In this document: piece after piece, positions 11,911 to 22,800 of the stretch
Position numbering within the stretch: position 1 is the stretch's first letter
Layout: every line of letters starts with the position of its first letter
The notes under the pieces: model-generated
What the model saw: only the letters and a program-made list of their open reading frames with translations
Told to the model about the DNA's origin: nothing
The model's database searches: none
Assembly: GCA_037013495.1 (NCBI GenBank)
Contig: CM072801.1
Coordinates: forward strand, 29,996,001 to 30,060,000
DNA: 64,000 nucleotides
Source: Hippophae tibetana
Taxonomy: Eukaryota > Streptophyta > Magnoliopsida > Rosales > Elaeagnaceae
Reading direction: 5' to 3'
Translations under genes and position numbers: made by a program

Positions 11911-12140
11911 CGGCGAAATTCCAAATTTTGAAATTTTGTTCTCTTTTTATTTTCATTCAATCTCGATCATTGTACTTTGTCCCTAACTTCTCCAAAATCA
12001 TGATCTTACCTGAAATTGCACTTTAAACACGAAATACCCGTGAAATGACATTTGTGGATTAAATAATCAAATAAACACAATTTTCACACAAATATCAACA
12101 TTTAAATCATAACAAAAGTGCAATAATTTAGCTCTTATCA

Positions 12141-12560
12141 GTAAGCTAAAATGACAAATTATGGACTTCTAGATAAACCAAATTACCTTCTCTTCTCGTA
12201 TTCTTCCTAGAGGTTCTACCTCAATCCACTTGCAAAAATAATCTATAGTGACTAATCAAAATTTCTTTTGGCTTCTTTCTTGGGATAAGAGTCCTACTAT
12301 GTCCAACCCTCATTTATAAAAAAATTCATGGGCTAAGTATCCCCATCATCGTGGTTGGAAATTCATGTGATAATGGGATGAATCTCTAACATTTATCACA
12401 TACTTGGGTGTACTTGTACAATCTGCTAGCATAGTGGGCCAGTAATAACCCTGCCTTATAATTAGTTGGAACAATCTTCTTCCACCTGTATGAGAACCGC
12501 ACACTCCTTCGTGAGCTTTAAATATAATTCTTTCATACCCTCCCAACTATGCACAAGAGC
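12141..12560 (-). pseudogene. Tat-like integrase, N-terminal zinc-binding part
   Basis: Minus-strand translation shows FKAHEGVCGSHTGGRRLFQL and IRQGYYWPTML. This is the H-x-H zinc-binding region of Tat-type integrases (VHEG.CG.H.GGR.L...ILR.GYYWPTM). It continues toward 4848 across the young insertion. It is broken. Confidence 0.75.
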
Positions 12561-12663
12561 CTGGGTCCAAGTGTAGTTTGTCTATACAATTTATTGTTTT
12601 CTATCATGTATTGAACTACCTTAACCTTGATTTCTTTTGTGAGCTTCTAGTCTTAGGACAAGT

Positions 12664-13161
12664 CTACCTTTTTAGGAAGTTAAAGATTGGGGTGAACCAT
12701 GAGCTAGTGGCAGTATCCACACTTCCAACTATTTTTTTGGCCTCCTCTAAATTGGCATCTGTCAAGATTGTTATAGAAACCTCTCGAGTGCAATTGGCCT
12801 CACACCCAACAGCTAGCATGGCTAAAGCGTTAGCATGACCATTCTCATTCTTGGATATTTTCTTGATCTCAAAATGAGAAAATTTTGAGCACTCATTTCT
12901 TAGTCTCTCCACATATATCCTCATCTTGTTATCTTTATCCTCAAACATGCCTAAGTATTGATTAACCACCAATCGTGAATCATTGTACAAGATGATGTGA
13001 TCAGCTCCAAGCTTCTTTGCCATTATAACACCAAATATAGCTGCCTTGTACTCTATAATGTTATTCGTTGTTTGGAAATTCATTCTGACATTATACTCGA
13101 AACAATTTTCATCATGATCAACTATGACCACCCCTAGCTTGGCGTAGTTGAAGTTGTGCAT
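12664..13161 (-). pseudogene. Tat-like RNase H region
   Basis: Open over 165 residues. NNIIEYKAAIFGVIMAKKLG and YNDSRLVVNQYLGMFEDKD followed by NGHANALAMLA match plant retroelement RNase H (N..AEYEAL..GL..A..LG, SDSQLVVNQ..GE.E.KD, N..ADALA.LA). The enzyme would degrade RNA in the RNA-DNA hybrid. It is one part of a heavily broken element. Confidence 0.8.
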
Positions 13162-13199
13162 GTCGTCAATGAGTACCTACTAGGCTGGCATCTCTTTTT

Positions 13200-14590
13200 T
13201 ATTCAGGCCACATACTTCTGCTTTTACTTAATCATTGGTGACTCACTGAACTCAATGAAAAACTTTGCCATCACTTGTCCTTTAATGGAAGTTCTAGACA
13301 TATATTTGATAACATACTCTCCTAGCTCTATGGCAATATGCACCAGTCTCCCTACGACGTCTAATCTCATTAATACGTTCTTAAGAAACTATGAGGTGAG
13401 TACTAACATGGTATGTGAGCCAAAGTAATGTCTGAGCTTCTATGTCATCATTTTTAGGGCGAAAGCTAACTTATCAATCATTGGATACCTACTTTGGGAA
13501 TCTGTCAGGATCTAGTTGATGTAGTAGATATGGTGTTAGACCTTGTTTCTTTCACCTAGAAGTATGACACTACAAGTGTGGGGAGTAACATCCAAATACA
13601 AATAAAGTGTTTCTCCTAAGAAGGGGCTAACTAGGACCGGAGGCTTACTCAAGTATTGTTTAATTCCTTGAAAGGCTTTGTTGCAATCTTATTCTAGAAA
13701 ACCAATATGTTCTTCCTCAGCATTTTGAAGAATGACAAGCATTTTCCATGCAACTGTTGAATCCCTTTCAAACTGGTAGGAGATTTCGTGTTGGTCAAGG
13801 CTTGTTTCTTATTCGAGTTGGCTTCTATCCCTCGGGCTGATATAAGGTTCCCTAAGAATTTTCTTTAAACAACACCAAAATCACATTTTTTAGGGTTAAG
13901 TGTCATACCATACCTTCAGATTACGAATAATATTTCTTCCAAGTCTTTGACATGGTTTACTGGCTACACCACCATGGTATCTATATATGTCTTTAGATTT
14001 CTTCCCAGTTGATCCAAAAACATCTTATTGATGAGACATTGATACGTGTCTCCCACATTCTTCAAACCAAATGGCATTAGGGTGTAAGAGAAAGTCCCTT
14101 TCCTCAATGATAAAAGATGTTTTCTCCTTATCCTCTAGGTGCATTCTGATATGATGGTAACTAGAATACGCATCTAGGAAACTCATCAAGCCAAAACCTA
14201 TGGTGGCATCAACCAGCTGATCGATACTCGAAAGGGGAAAACATTTTTTTGGACATGCATCATTTAAGCCTATAAAGGCTACACACATATGGGGTGATCT
14301 GCAAGCCTTTTCACCAACACCACATTTGACAACCAAGTTGGGTAGTTCACCTCTATAATAATCTTCGTCTCTTTAAGTGTGGTGACCTAACTTTTAATCA
14401 CCATATTCTTTTCTCTAGGAAATTTTCTCTTTCTTTGCTTGATAAGTCTAGCTTTTGGATCAACATTCAACCTATGGGTTATGATCTCTGGGTCAATCTC
14501 GAGCATGTCTGAAAGCCTCTGTGCGAAGACCTCAAAATTTGCTTTTAGGAATTGAGACAGTTGCTTCTTAACCATTGTTATCAAGTCAGT
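13200..14590 (-). pseudogene. Tat-like reverse transcriptase region
   Basis: The segment with NDACPKKCFPLSSIDQLVDA and FLDAYSSYHHI matches the N-terminal half of Tat-type RT (LNKACPKD.FPLP.IDQLVDAT..H.LLSFMDAYSGYNQI). The upstream piece with FEVFAQRLSDMLEIDPEIIT is the usual stretch before RT. Remains of the rest of RT lie at 13200-14020 with many breaks. 14591-14886 holds the decayed link to protease. Confidence 0.75.
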
Positions 14591-14886
14591 ACTAACCTTT
14601 ACAGAGTGGTCATCTTCTTTATATTCAATTGGTAGATCTCACACCTCATTTGATTTAACAGACTCTCAAAGACATCTACCTTATGGCCTTTTTGGCAAGG
14701 CCCATGTTATGGTTGCTACTTAGGAACAACTTCCTTTATAGTAGCATTATAAAAACATCTAGCCTTTTCCTAGTTTATCCTTATCTCCTTTATGCCTTCC
14801 TCAATAAGGTATTTGATGCCTTGATGGAAGATAGATAGAACCGCTTTCATCTTGTGTATCCACAGTCTGCCTAGGATGGCATTGTA

Positions 14887-15190
14887 CTAAGCTAGGACAT
14901 CAATTACCACAAAGTTGGTCATCACTATAGATCCATTTGCCAGGACTAGTAACAGTACGATTCCAATTGCATATGTGGTGCTAGTGTTGAATCCTACCAG
15001 GGGTAGCACTCTTCTTATGATGCCGCATTCCTTTATGCCTAAAGCCCTTATTGTCGATAGAAAAAGAAAGTCAATAGAGCTCCCAATGTCAATCATGATC
15101 CGACAAATATCGCATGATCTTATTCTCAAGGTGATCACCAAAGGGTCTTTATGTGGAGACAAGGTCTCGTCCCTCCTAGTGAAGATGATT
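14887..15190 (-). pseudogene. Tat-like protease region
   Basis: The minus-strand frame reads FTRRDETLSPHKDPLVITLR and then RIMIDIGSSIDFLFLSTIRA. This fits Tat-type protease (F...D...PH.D.LV..L.I......R.LID.GSS.DI..) with the active-site region D-x-GSS. The upstream side is cut by the inserted LTR that starts at about 15191. Confidence 0.7.
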
Positions 15191-16690
15191 TGATCAGAAA
15201 ATGAATTATATTCAATGAATATGCACAAGTATATGTATCGTAACAAATAATATAATAATAAGAAAATATCGTTCACATAGAGATTATGTTATTAGAAACT
15301 AATTTAAAAAAAAATCAAATTTTTTTGTGCTTTTATATTTTAAGGAAGCAAAATTAAAATAACTAAAAGAAATATTAATAATTAATTAAATCAGATTTGG
15401 TAACTAAGGGATAAATGTGAAAATATCTAGGAATACTAAAAATCCCAATTTTCTAAACATGTGAAGCACTAAAATCCCTCCAATAGAATCATTAATCAAT
15501 TGCATGATCAATTGAGTATAATCTAGCATGTATTTCTCTCTCAAGTAAACTTCACACCATATAGTAATTAACCTAATTACACTCTCATGTCGATTAAATT
15601 GCATACTAGTCATTAAGTTCATCAATTATGAATCACACATATAAGAAGCATACATACCTAGAAACTATGCATGATATTTAATAAAGACAAACAATTATAT
15701 AATTCTCTTAAATCTATTTAATTGACTCTATAGATCAATTATTGGCCACAAAAATAATAGCATAAAAATCAGAATAAATAATATAATTAAATTAAAATCA
15801 AAATTAGGGTAAAATATTAGATCATTACATGGTAAAAATTGAGTTCATAAGATTTCTAAATTAATAAATTAACTAAACATAATTTTATTCGTAAAACTCA
15901 TATTTTCATATAGAAAAACATAAAAATTGATAAAGAAAGAAGAAGAATAAGAAATACAATCAATTTCTTGAATTGTAGTACCAATCTCTTCTTGAATCTC
16001 TACCAAAACTGTATCTCATTTTAAATTTTTCTGTATTTTTCTCTCTTTAGCTCCAAAATTTGATAAAAAAATATGTTAATTTCAACTTATCAGGGTTTAT
16101 GGGTAATTAAGGAGTTAAATATAGCTCAAGTATAATCTGAACCGTCAGATCAAATCAGCTTCAGATCAAGGGCTGAGATAAAAAAGAGAAAAATTAACAA
16201 AAATAGCCAATAAGAGGGTGACATATGGCACGCAAGTTTATTAGGCCAATCATAACGCGACGTGTAGCGAAAGGACTAGTCTCGATCAATGCACGCTAAG
16301 CCACCACCATATGTCCCAATATGATTTGCAATTACGGATGAAGTGGCGCACATGTGGAATGAATTGACAAATCAGGTGAAGTCACGTAGCAAAAGCGTTA
16401 ACCAAGCATCGAACTCGAAATGAACGTCATACTGACACATGGCATGGCACTGCATCACTAGGTATATGCAACATTGCGTGATTCGCGTACTCCAATTACG
16501 TGTCGTCCACGTGACAGCTTCTGATTAATCCTACGTTAAAAATTCTTAAAAATTTCATAAAACTCCCAAAAAATTCCAAAAATTATATTTTCACTTTTTT
16601 CACTAGCAAATTTATATTTTAATATTTTTAATCCCAAAAATATTATTTATTGAATAAAACAAGCAAATATTAAGTAAAAAGGTACACTAA
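15191..16690 (-). repeat. LTR-like insertion between Tat gag and protease
   Basis: The start on the + strand, TGATCAGAAAATG then CACAAGTATATGTATCGT and AAATATCGTTCACATAGAG, has the layout of the sense 3' end of the Athila-like LTRs in this window (compare 10599-10680). The block interrupts a gag-to-protease reading, so it is inserted. No internal region or second LTR is visible, so it is probably a solo LTR. The right edge (about 16690) is approximate. TGATT precedes the left edge and TGACT lies at 16691-16695, which is only an imperfect candidate duplication. The part at 16200-16530 has higher GC content and a G-box-like CCACGTGAC near 16510. Confidence 0.5.
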
Positions 16691-16699
16691 TGACTATAC

Positions 16700-17520
16700 T
16701 TTCATATAATCATCATAATTTTACAAGAGGACCTCACTTTATCTAGATTATAAACATACAGTAAACCGCACAAGTTTATGGTATAAATTTTACATAAGTT
16801 ATTAGTACCCATTGAGCTGAGCCCTCTATGTATAGTATGGATAGTCCTTACATTGGCCTCATCGTATGGGTCTGTCCCGCTACCTGATGAAGAAGGTAGC
16901 CTCAACGCGATGAGATTCTTTCCTCAGAGGCTTATTGTAGGCATAATTGGTGATGAACAACCTAACAAACTAAGAGAAGAAGGTTATAGTACATGATGCC
17001 AAGTTATTGAATCACTTTTGTGTACCATCACATAGGGTGGCAGTGGCAATAAATCATGGCATCTCTCTTGCCTCTAGTGCGGCTCACAAGGATCATAACC
17101 ATTTTGAATGGTTGAACATGAACTACTAGGTCTTTCGTTCCTTGGTAGTCTGGGCACTTAGGAGTATTAAACTTAGTTTGAGGCTTATCGTGCTCTATTT
17201 CATTAGAAATGGAGGAGACACAGTGGCTCACAATCCCTATCCACATCATACTATGCCTTACCCTTGTCTTGCCTTTCATGGGCCCTTTCAAGGGTATGGT
17301 CTTGCTTTCTATTTGCTTCCTCTAATGTGTAAAATTGTACCTCGTAACTTTTTCACTCTTGTAGAAACTACTCATTGTTGAGCCCCACCGAACTAAGAGG
17401 ATGGTCTCCCTTAGTTGCATTCTCACCTTGGGATGACCCGATCCCACCAACCAGATTAGTGGCTTGACCCTCATTGGCACCTAGGGTTGACCGTAAGCGT
17501 AGTGCCCTATTTTCTTTCTT
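16700..17520 (-). pseudogene. Tat-like gag region
   Basis: Minus-strand translation shows FNTPKCPDYQGTKDLVVHVQ. This matches Tat-type gag (F..PK...YDGT.DP..HV..F...M). The downstream part with EANVRTIHTIHRGL resembles the gag-protease junction of this group (E...IHTI.GG). The N-terminal part (about 17370-17520) reads SSQGENATKGDHPL and is low complexity. Many breaks. It was once continuous with the protease at 15190. Confidence 0.6.
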
Positions 17521-17955
17521 AGTCTTCATGTATATATATGACATTACACGTACATGTGTCAATTACATAGAACATACACATCACAACGTGACAGAGGGGT
17601 ACAAGAGTAAAAGAAAATACATTTAAAGCTTGAGGTCGACCACTATATGTGGTCAACCTTCCAACACTGAAGCTAGTATGTATAGATAGGCTCACCCTAC
17701 GAGTGTTGTTGTGCGCACGGGCACATACTAATCCTCCTAAGCTGACTTGTCTGATGGCTAAGGTTGTTAGTTGGATCTGGCTTTGGGTCAATCCTTATGT
17801 TCAAACAGATAGTATTATTTAAGCATATATTGGCTAAAAAAAGTTTAATTGCATAGCATAATTTCATATATGAAGTTTCATTTTTAATCCTTTTAGGAAG
17901 AAAAAAACATGTGTTTATTTTTCTTATAAAATAAATGAGGTTTGGTACCGTACAT
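17521..17955. other. Unassigned AT-rich stretch upstream of Tat gag
   Basis: It probably includes the decayed leader of the Tat-like element. A short perfect inverted repeat (GACCAC...GTGGTC) stands near 17638-17654. I see no convincing coding sequence, LTR edge or primer-binding site. Confidence 0.3.
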
Positions 17956-18656
17956 GTATCCATGTTTTTGTAACTAGCTAGTAACCTTTTTTCACCCATG
18001 TTTTAGAAGTATTCCAATTTAGTAGCCATGTTTTGTAAATAATTTCAAAATTTGCAAAAACAAATAATAAATACTATTTATTTGGGATTTCTCTCTTATG
18101 CTCCTTAATTGACCTCTATTGTCAATTCATACCCCTGTAACTAAGAATTTAAAAAAAAAAATCAGAGGCATGAAAATGGTAAAGAACATGCCATTTTGAC
18201 GCTGAGGAATGAGAGCACAAATAGAAAAAGAGACGAGAAAGAGCATACCAGAATAATGAAGTGATAGCATTGTAAACAATATTGAAAATGGCGAAGAAAA
18301 TCATCATTTACAATAGCACTAACAGTGAATCCAGTGAAGAGAAAATCATCAATTAGAAGAGAAATACGAAAATGAATCAAGTGAAGTCTCCAAAGAGCAC
18401 TTCCTTGAGTAAAATAAACAGTAACTCAAAACTAAAATGACGATTTTTGTTATAGCTATAATTTATTTTCTTCTTCTTTTTAAATTCTTAGTTATAGGGG
18501 CATGAAATAAGAAATTACCCGTTCCTAAGAGGTCACATGAAGAACACAATGGAGAAATACCAAATAAAACGTGTTTATTGTTCATTTTTATAAATTTTGG
18601 AGCTATTTACAAAACATACATGAAAAGGGTATAATTACAAAACATAGATACCTATA
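17956..18656. mobile_element. Long-TIR DNA element (Mutator-like?) with a gene-like fragment inside
   Basis: 17956-18154 and 18477-18656 are inverted copies of each other. The innermost 24 bp (CCCCTGTAACTAAGAATTTA and on) match with one difference. Further out, ATGTTTTGTAAATA, TATTTGG(G/T)ATTTCTC, TGACCTCT and GTATC(C/T)ATGTTTT pair in the same order, with a few gaps. TIRs of about 180-200 bp without a transposase gene fit a non-autonomous Mutator-like element. The outer ends are uncertain and weak similarity may reach about 17865 and 18730. I could not identify a 9-bp target duplication. The interior, 18155-18476, is described separately. Confidence 0.55.
18162..18380 (-). pseudogene. Gene-like fragment inside the long-TIR element
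   Basis: An open stretch of 72 residues on the minus strand with LIDDFLFTGFTVSAIVNDDF and then LRHFQYCLQCYHFIIL, followed by CTGGTATGC, which could be a 5' splice site. Composition is less AT-rich than the surroundings, and it is hydrophobic toward the end. I do not recognise the source gene. Enclosed by long inverted repeats, it looks like a captured exon, as in Pack-MULEs, but it could also be chance. Confidence 0.3.
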
Positions 18657-19046
18657 CTTACAAAATCTACCTAAATAAATATTTTTTTTTAAGGTAGTAT
18701 GAAAATGAATATATGTTTATTTAATCAAAAATGTTAAAAGTAAAACAATGTTTAACATGGAAGAATAAAAAAACAAACTAAAATGGATTAAGAAGAATTG
18801 ATAATTTAGTAAGAGTCTTCAATTAAAAAAAATACTTTTAGTATCTTAAAATGAAAAGAGATAAAATCCCACGTTCAAATTGGCAAACATCACCTATCGG
18901 CATAACCAGACTAATATACACCAAATCAAAAACTAATTACATCAATTCAGCCTAACTAAATTGATAGTAGAGCCAGAAAATCGACGAAGCGCACCTCAAC
19001 TGGATCGCACTGAAGTTTGAACGCATACCAATTAGATCGATAGACA
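18657..19046. other. Spacer with the likely 3' UTR of the small gene
   Basis: The side next to the stop codon (about 18880-19046) is of mixed composition and probably the 3' UTR of the minus-strand gene. The rest is AT-rich. I see no clear polyadenylation signal and no other gene. Confidence 0.35.
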
Positions 19047-19456
19047 TCAATCCCTCATGCCAAGTTCAACCTCAAGTTCATCATCCTCCTCAAATAGCTT
19101 CAGAAGCTGAGCGTGTTGTTCTTCCCTCTTCTTCTTTTGCCATAATTTGAATAACAACACACAAAAACCAACAACTGCCACCAAACCCAGACATACAATA
19201 AGTACCTTGAGCCCTGTAGATCTTCCTTTGCTCTCCGTTTTCGAATTCGAAGGGTCTTTGGCTAAGCCTTCAAAGAAGCAAATTAAGTGTTAGACAAAAA
19301 TGTCTCAATGGACAATGGATGTCGAATTTTAGCTCGTATAAACAATACTGTTAATATCGGATTAAGATATATAGACATACCGGAAGTGAAAAGTAGTAAA
19401 AGCGATAAGATAAGGGAAGAGAATTGCGCAGATCTACAACTTTGAAACTTAGTCAT
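19047..19456 (-). CDS. Small type I membrane protein, 98 residues, two exons
   Basis: Exon 1 is 19456-19381 and exon 2 is 19267-19047. The 113-bp intron has a good donor (CCG/GTATGT) and acceptor (TTTGAAG/GC), and the joined length is 99 codons with the stop. The protein begins MTKFQSCRSAQFSS with a hydrophobic run LILSLLLLFTSG, a probable signal peptide. A short polar segment (LAKDPSNSKTESKGRSTG) follows, then one membrane span (LKVLIVCLGLVAVVGFCVLL). The tail is basic then acidic (KLWQKKKREEQ, LLKLFEEDDELEVELGMRD), so the N-terminus would be outside and the tail cytosolic. An in-frame ATG at 19630 would add 58 residues. I prefer 19456 because the upstream part is a Ser run from a (TCT)n microsatellite and would bury the signal peptide. 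It resembles short plant membrane proteins of unknown function, and I give no name. The only intact host gene in the window, it starts about 400 bp from the satellite array. Confidence 0.75.
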
Positions 19457-19660
19457 CTCTCTCACAGTCGGGCTCACCCTGTAGATCAAACCGAAAATTT
19501 GAAAAAACTGGGGCTCAGTAATGACCCTAATATAATAAGAAGAAGAAGAAGAAGAAGAGGGATTGAAGCACCCAAGACGTCGAATTTGAATGAACAAAAT
19601 AAAATGCCGAATGCCGATGCAAGACGGCAAGAGTGTTTATTGACTTTGTATTCCTCTTCA
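19457..19660 (-). other. Probable 5' UTR with CT-rich microsatellite
   Basis: On the sense strand it holds a (TCT)n tract (19541-19559), common in plant 5' leaders. It is open in frame with the gene back to 19630, so a longer N-terminus is not excluded. Confidence 0.4.
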
Positions 19661-19690
19661 ACGAAAGTTCCTACAAGTCCTCTGTTTTCT

Positions 19691-19706
19691 CATAAAATAT
19701 ATATTT
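19691..19706 (-). promoter_or_regulatory. TATA box candidate of the small gene
   Basis: The minus strand reads TATATATTTTATGAG about 240 bases upstream of the chosen start codon. A transcription start near 19660 would give a 5' leader of about 200 bases. AT-rich surroundings make a chance match possible. Confidence 0.4.
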
Positions 19707-19857
19707 TTAATTTAACCATATTTTTGAGTTAATAACTTAAAAATATCTCATTAAAAAAAATATCAATAATTTATCATTTAATTTAAATTTTTCACATATA
19801 TAATAATACATGTGCGATATTTAAAAGATATTTAATTAATTAATTAAATGATATTTA

Positions 19858-22800
19858 GAGTTTTATGTGTTCAACTTATTTTTATTCTTAAAAAAAACAA
19901 TAGAACTACCCTAGTTCGTAATTTAAAAAAATATTAATTAGTGTTGTAGCTTTAAACTGTTATAATTATTAATTCGTGTATTAAAATAATTATTATAATA
20001 TATCAAATCGAATTTCGTTTGGATTCCTAAAAACACATCAAAGTAATACCTTAGTTCTTCACAATTTTGAACTCAATTCCCTTCATTTACACTAATTTCC
20101 ATCGTCTTAAAATTTTGTGGCACCTTAATGCATTATTTTCTGTTTTTTTTTCTTCATTGTTTCAATTTGATCATCTTAACTATGTTCCTTGCAATTCAAT
20201 ATGTATTAATTCTTTGAGTTCTTAGATTCCTATATTATTCGGCTAAAGGATCCGCATCATTTGGTATCAAAAATATGGTTACTGAAAATACATTATCTAT
20301 CTTCATATATCAATTTTTGAATTTTATATTTAATAAAATTTATCTTTTGATTGTTTTCTACTTTCTTAAGTCACAAATCACAAAAATAGAATGAAATTTT
20401 GTACTTCAAATCTTGTGTTTTCTTTCAATTTTGTGATCATTGTTTTCATCTTTGAATTTCATTTCGTACTTTTTTTTAAAATTCTTTGTATCTTTTTCTT
20501 GTTTTTTTTTTATATATTCAACTTCTATTTGTTATTGAAAAAAACAGGAAAGCTACAACGGTCCGAAGTTTAAAAAAAGTTATTAATTGTGGTTGTAATT
20601 TTAAATCATTATAACTTTTCATTCGTGCATCGAAATGATTATTATAACATATCAAATCAAAGCTCATTTCGATTCCTAAAAACATAACGAAGTAATAGTT
20701 TAGTTCTCCACATTTTTGAACCCAATTCTCATCATTTACACTAATTTTTGTCGTCTTAAAGTTTAGTGGCATCTTATTTTGTTGTTTTATGTTCTTTTTT
20801 TTAGGGTTCCAATTTGATCATCTTAACCATGTTATTAGTAATTCAATATTTCTTAATTATTTGAGTTCTTGGGTTTCTTGTATTATTCGCCTAAAGGATC
20901 CGCATCATTTGGTATCAAAATCTTGGTTGCTGAAAATGCATTATCTATCTTCATATATCTATTTTTTGAATTTTAGATTTAAAATAATTTGTCCTTTGAT
21001 TGTTTTTTGTTTTCTTAAGTCACAAATTACAAAAAAAAAAAAAAAAAATTTGTGCTTCAAGTCTTGTGTTTTCTATAAATTTTATTGTCATTATTTTTGT
21101 CTTTGGATTTCATTTCGTATTTTTCTTTAAATTCTTTGTATATTTTTCTTGTTCTTGGTTTTATGTGTTCAACTTATCTTTGTTCTTGAAAAAACCAAGA
21201 GAGCTACTCCAATTAGTAGTTTAAAAAAAGGTATTAATTGGGGTTGCAACTTTAAAATGTTATAACTATTAATTCGTGAATCAAAATGACTATTATAATA
21301 TATCAAATCGAAGTTCGTTTCGATTCCTAAAAAGAGACTGAAGTAATAGTTTAGTTCTTTGCGTTTTTGAACACAAATTCGATCATCTACACTAATTACT
21401 ATCATCTTAATGTTTGGTGGCACCTTATTGGGTTGTTTTCTATTCTTTTTCTTTAGGTTTCCAATTTGATCATTTTAACCATATTCTTAGAAATTCAATC
21501 TTACTTATTCATTTGATTTCATGGTTTCCTAGGTTGTTTGCCTAAAAGATTTGCATAATTTGGTATCAAAGACTTGGTTGCTGAAAATAGGTTATATAGC
21601 TTCATATATCTTTTAGGGAAATTTAAATTAAAAAAAAATTGTATTTTGATTGTTTTATGCTTTCTAAAGTCACAAATTACAAAAAAATAAAGAATTTTGT
21701 CCTTCAAGTCTTGTGTTTTCTTTAAATTTTGTTGTCATTATTTTCGTGTTTAGATTTCATTTCGTCATTTTCTTTAAATTCTTTTATCATTTTCTTGTTC
21801 TTTGTTTTATGTATTCAACTTATCTTTGTTCTTGAAAAAAACAAGAGAGCTATTGCAGTTCAAAGTTTTTTTTAAATGGTATTAATTAAGATTGCAACTT
21901 TAAATTGTTATAAATATTAATTCGATCATCGTAATGACAATTATAATATATCAAATTGATGCTCGTTTCGATTCCGAAAAATAGACCAAAGTAATAGTTT
22001 AGTTCTCCTCGTTTATGAACCCAAATCCCATCGTTTACACAAATTGCCATCGTCTTAGTGTTTGGTGGTACCTTTTGCATTATTTTTTGTTCTTTATCTA
22101 TAGGGTTCCAATTTGATCATCTTAACAATATTCTTAGCAGTTCAATCTTTCTTATTTCTTTGAGTTCCTGGGTTCCTAGGTTGTTTGCCTAAAGGATCTG
22201 CATCATTTGTTATTAAAGCCTTGGTTACTGAAAATATATTATCTATCTTCATGTATCTATTTTAGTTGTAAAAACATTGGTCCTTTGATTGTTTTCTACT
22301 TTCATAAGTCACAAATCACAAAAAAAGAAAGAAATTTTGTACTTCAAGTCTTGGGTTTCTTTCAATTTTGTTGTCATTTTTTTTGTCTCTGGATTTCATT
22401 TCGTAGTTTTCTTTGAATTCCCTGTATCTTTTTCTTGTTCTTTGTTTTATGTGTTCAAGTTATCTTTGTTCTTGACAAAAACAAGAGAGCTACTGTAGTT
22501 TGAAGTTATAAAAAATAAGGTATTAATTAAGATTGCAACTTTAAATTGTTATAAATATTAATTCGATCATCATAATGAAAATTATAATATATCAAATCGA
22601 TGCTCGTTTTGATTCCCAAAAATAGACCAAAGTAATAGTTTAGTTCTCCGCGTTTATGTACCAAAATCCCGTCGTCTTAGAGTTTGGTGGCACCTTTTGC
22701 GTTATTTTCTGTTGTTTATCTATAGGATTCCAATTTGATCATCTTAACCATATTCAGAGCAATTCAATCATTTATTATTGAAGTCTTGGTTGCTAAAAAT

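Larger units (their letters stand above)
4849..12140 (-). mobile_element. Young non-autonomous Athila-like element, both LTRs and target duplication
   Basis: A complete LTR-to-LTR unit of 7292 bp on the minus strand. The 5' LTR is 10599-12140 and the 3' LTR 4849-6328. A primer-binding site complementary to tRNA-Asp follows the 5' LTR, a polypurine tract precedes the 3' LTR, and the 5-bp duplication GTAAG flanks it (4844-4848 and 12141-12145). The internal 4.27 kb codes only for gag and a protease region, and no RT, RNase H or integrase is present. It must rely on enzymes of a related full element. Leaving out one 62-bp length difference, the LTRs differ at roughly 15 sites by eye, about 1%. 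That suggests an insertion well under a million years old at rates commonly used for plants. It looks whole as a non-autonomous unit, with gag open and about two breaks in the protease region. Confidence 0.92.
10599..12140 (-). repeat. 5' LTR of the young Athila-like element
   Basis: 1542 bp, the partner of 4849-6328. It is 62 bp longer because the GC-rich block holds extra copies of the 21-bp unit GGCCGACGGCCAACATAATGT (about 11664-11706). The target duplication GTAAG follows at 12141-12145. Confidence 0.95.
3441..17520 (-). mobile_element. Old Tat-like Ty3/gypsy element, split by later insertions
   Basis: On the minus strand the order is gag (17520-16700), protease (15190-14887), RT (about 14590-13200), RNase H (13161-12664), integrase (12560-12141 and 4848-4240). 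A short tandem repeat (4218-3762) and a second gag-like fragment (3770-3441) follow. The phrases SIDQLVDATIGFGLMSFLDA in RT, RLVVNQYLG in RNase H and HEGVCGSHTGGR in integrase are typical of the Tat/Retand group. It is heavily broken (many breaks), so it is the oldest retroelement in the window. The young element 4849-12140 sits inside its integrase region, and an LTR (about 15191-16690) sits between gag and protease. I cannot point to its own LTRs. Confidence 0.8.

Noticed and set aside
16240-16530. Possible host gene promoter in the more GC-rich stretch
   Set aside because: No coding sequence follows on either strand. The stretch sits inside an LTR-like insertion in a retroelement.
17634-17655. 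Short perfect hairpin near 17645
   Set aside because: A six-base stem in AT-rich DNA. No terminator or riboswitch context is expected in plant DNA, and it could be chance.
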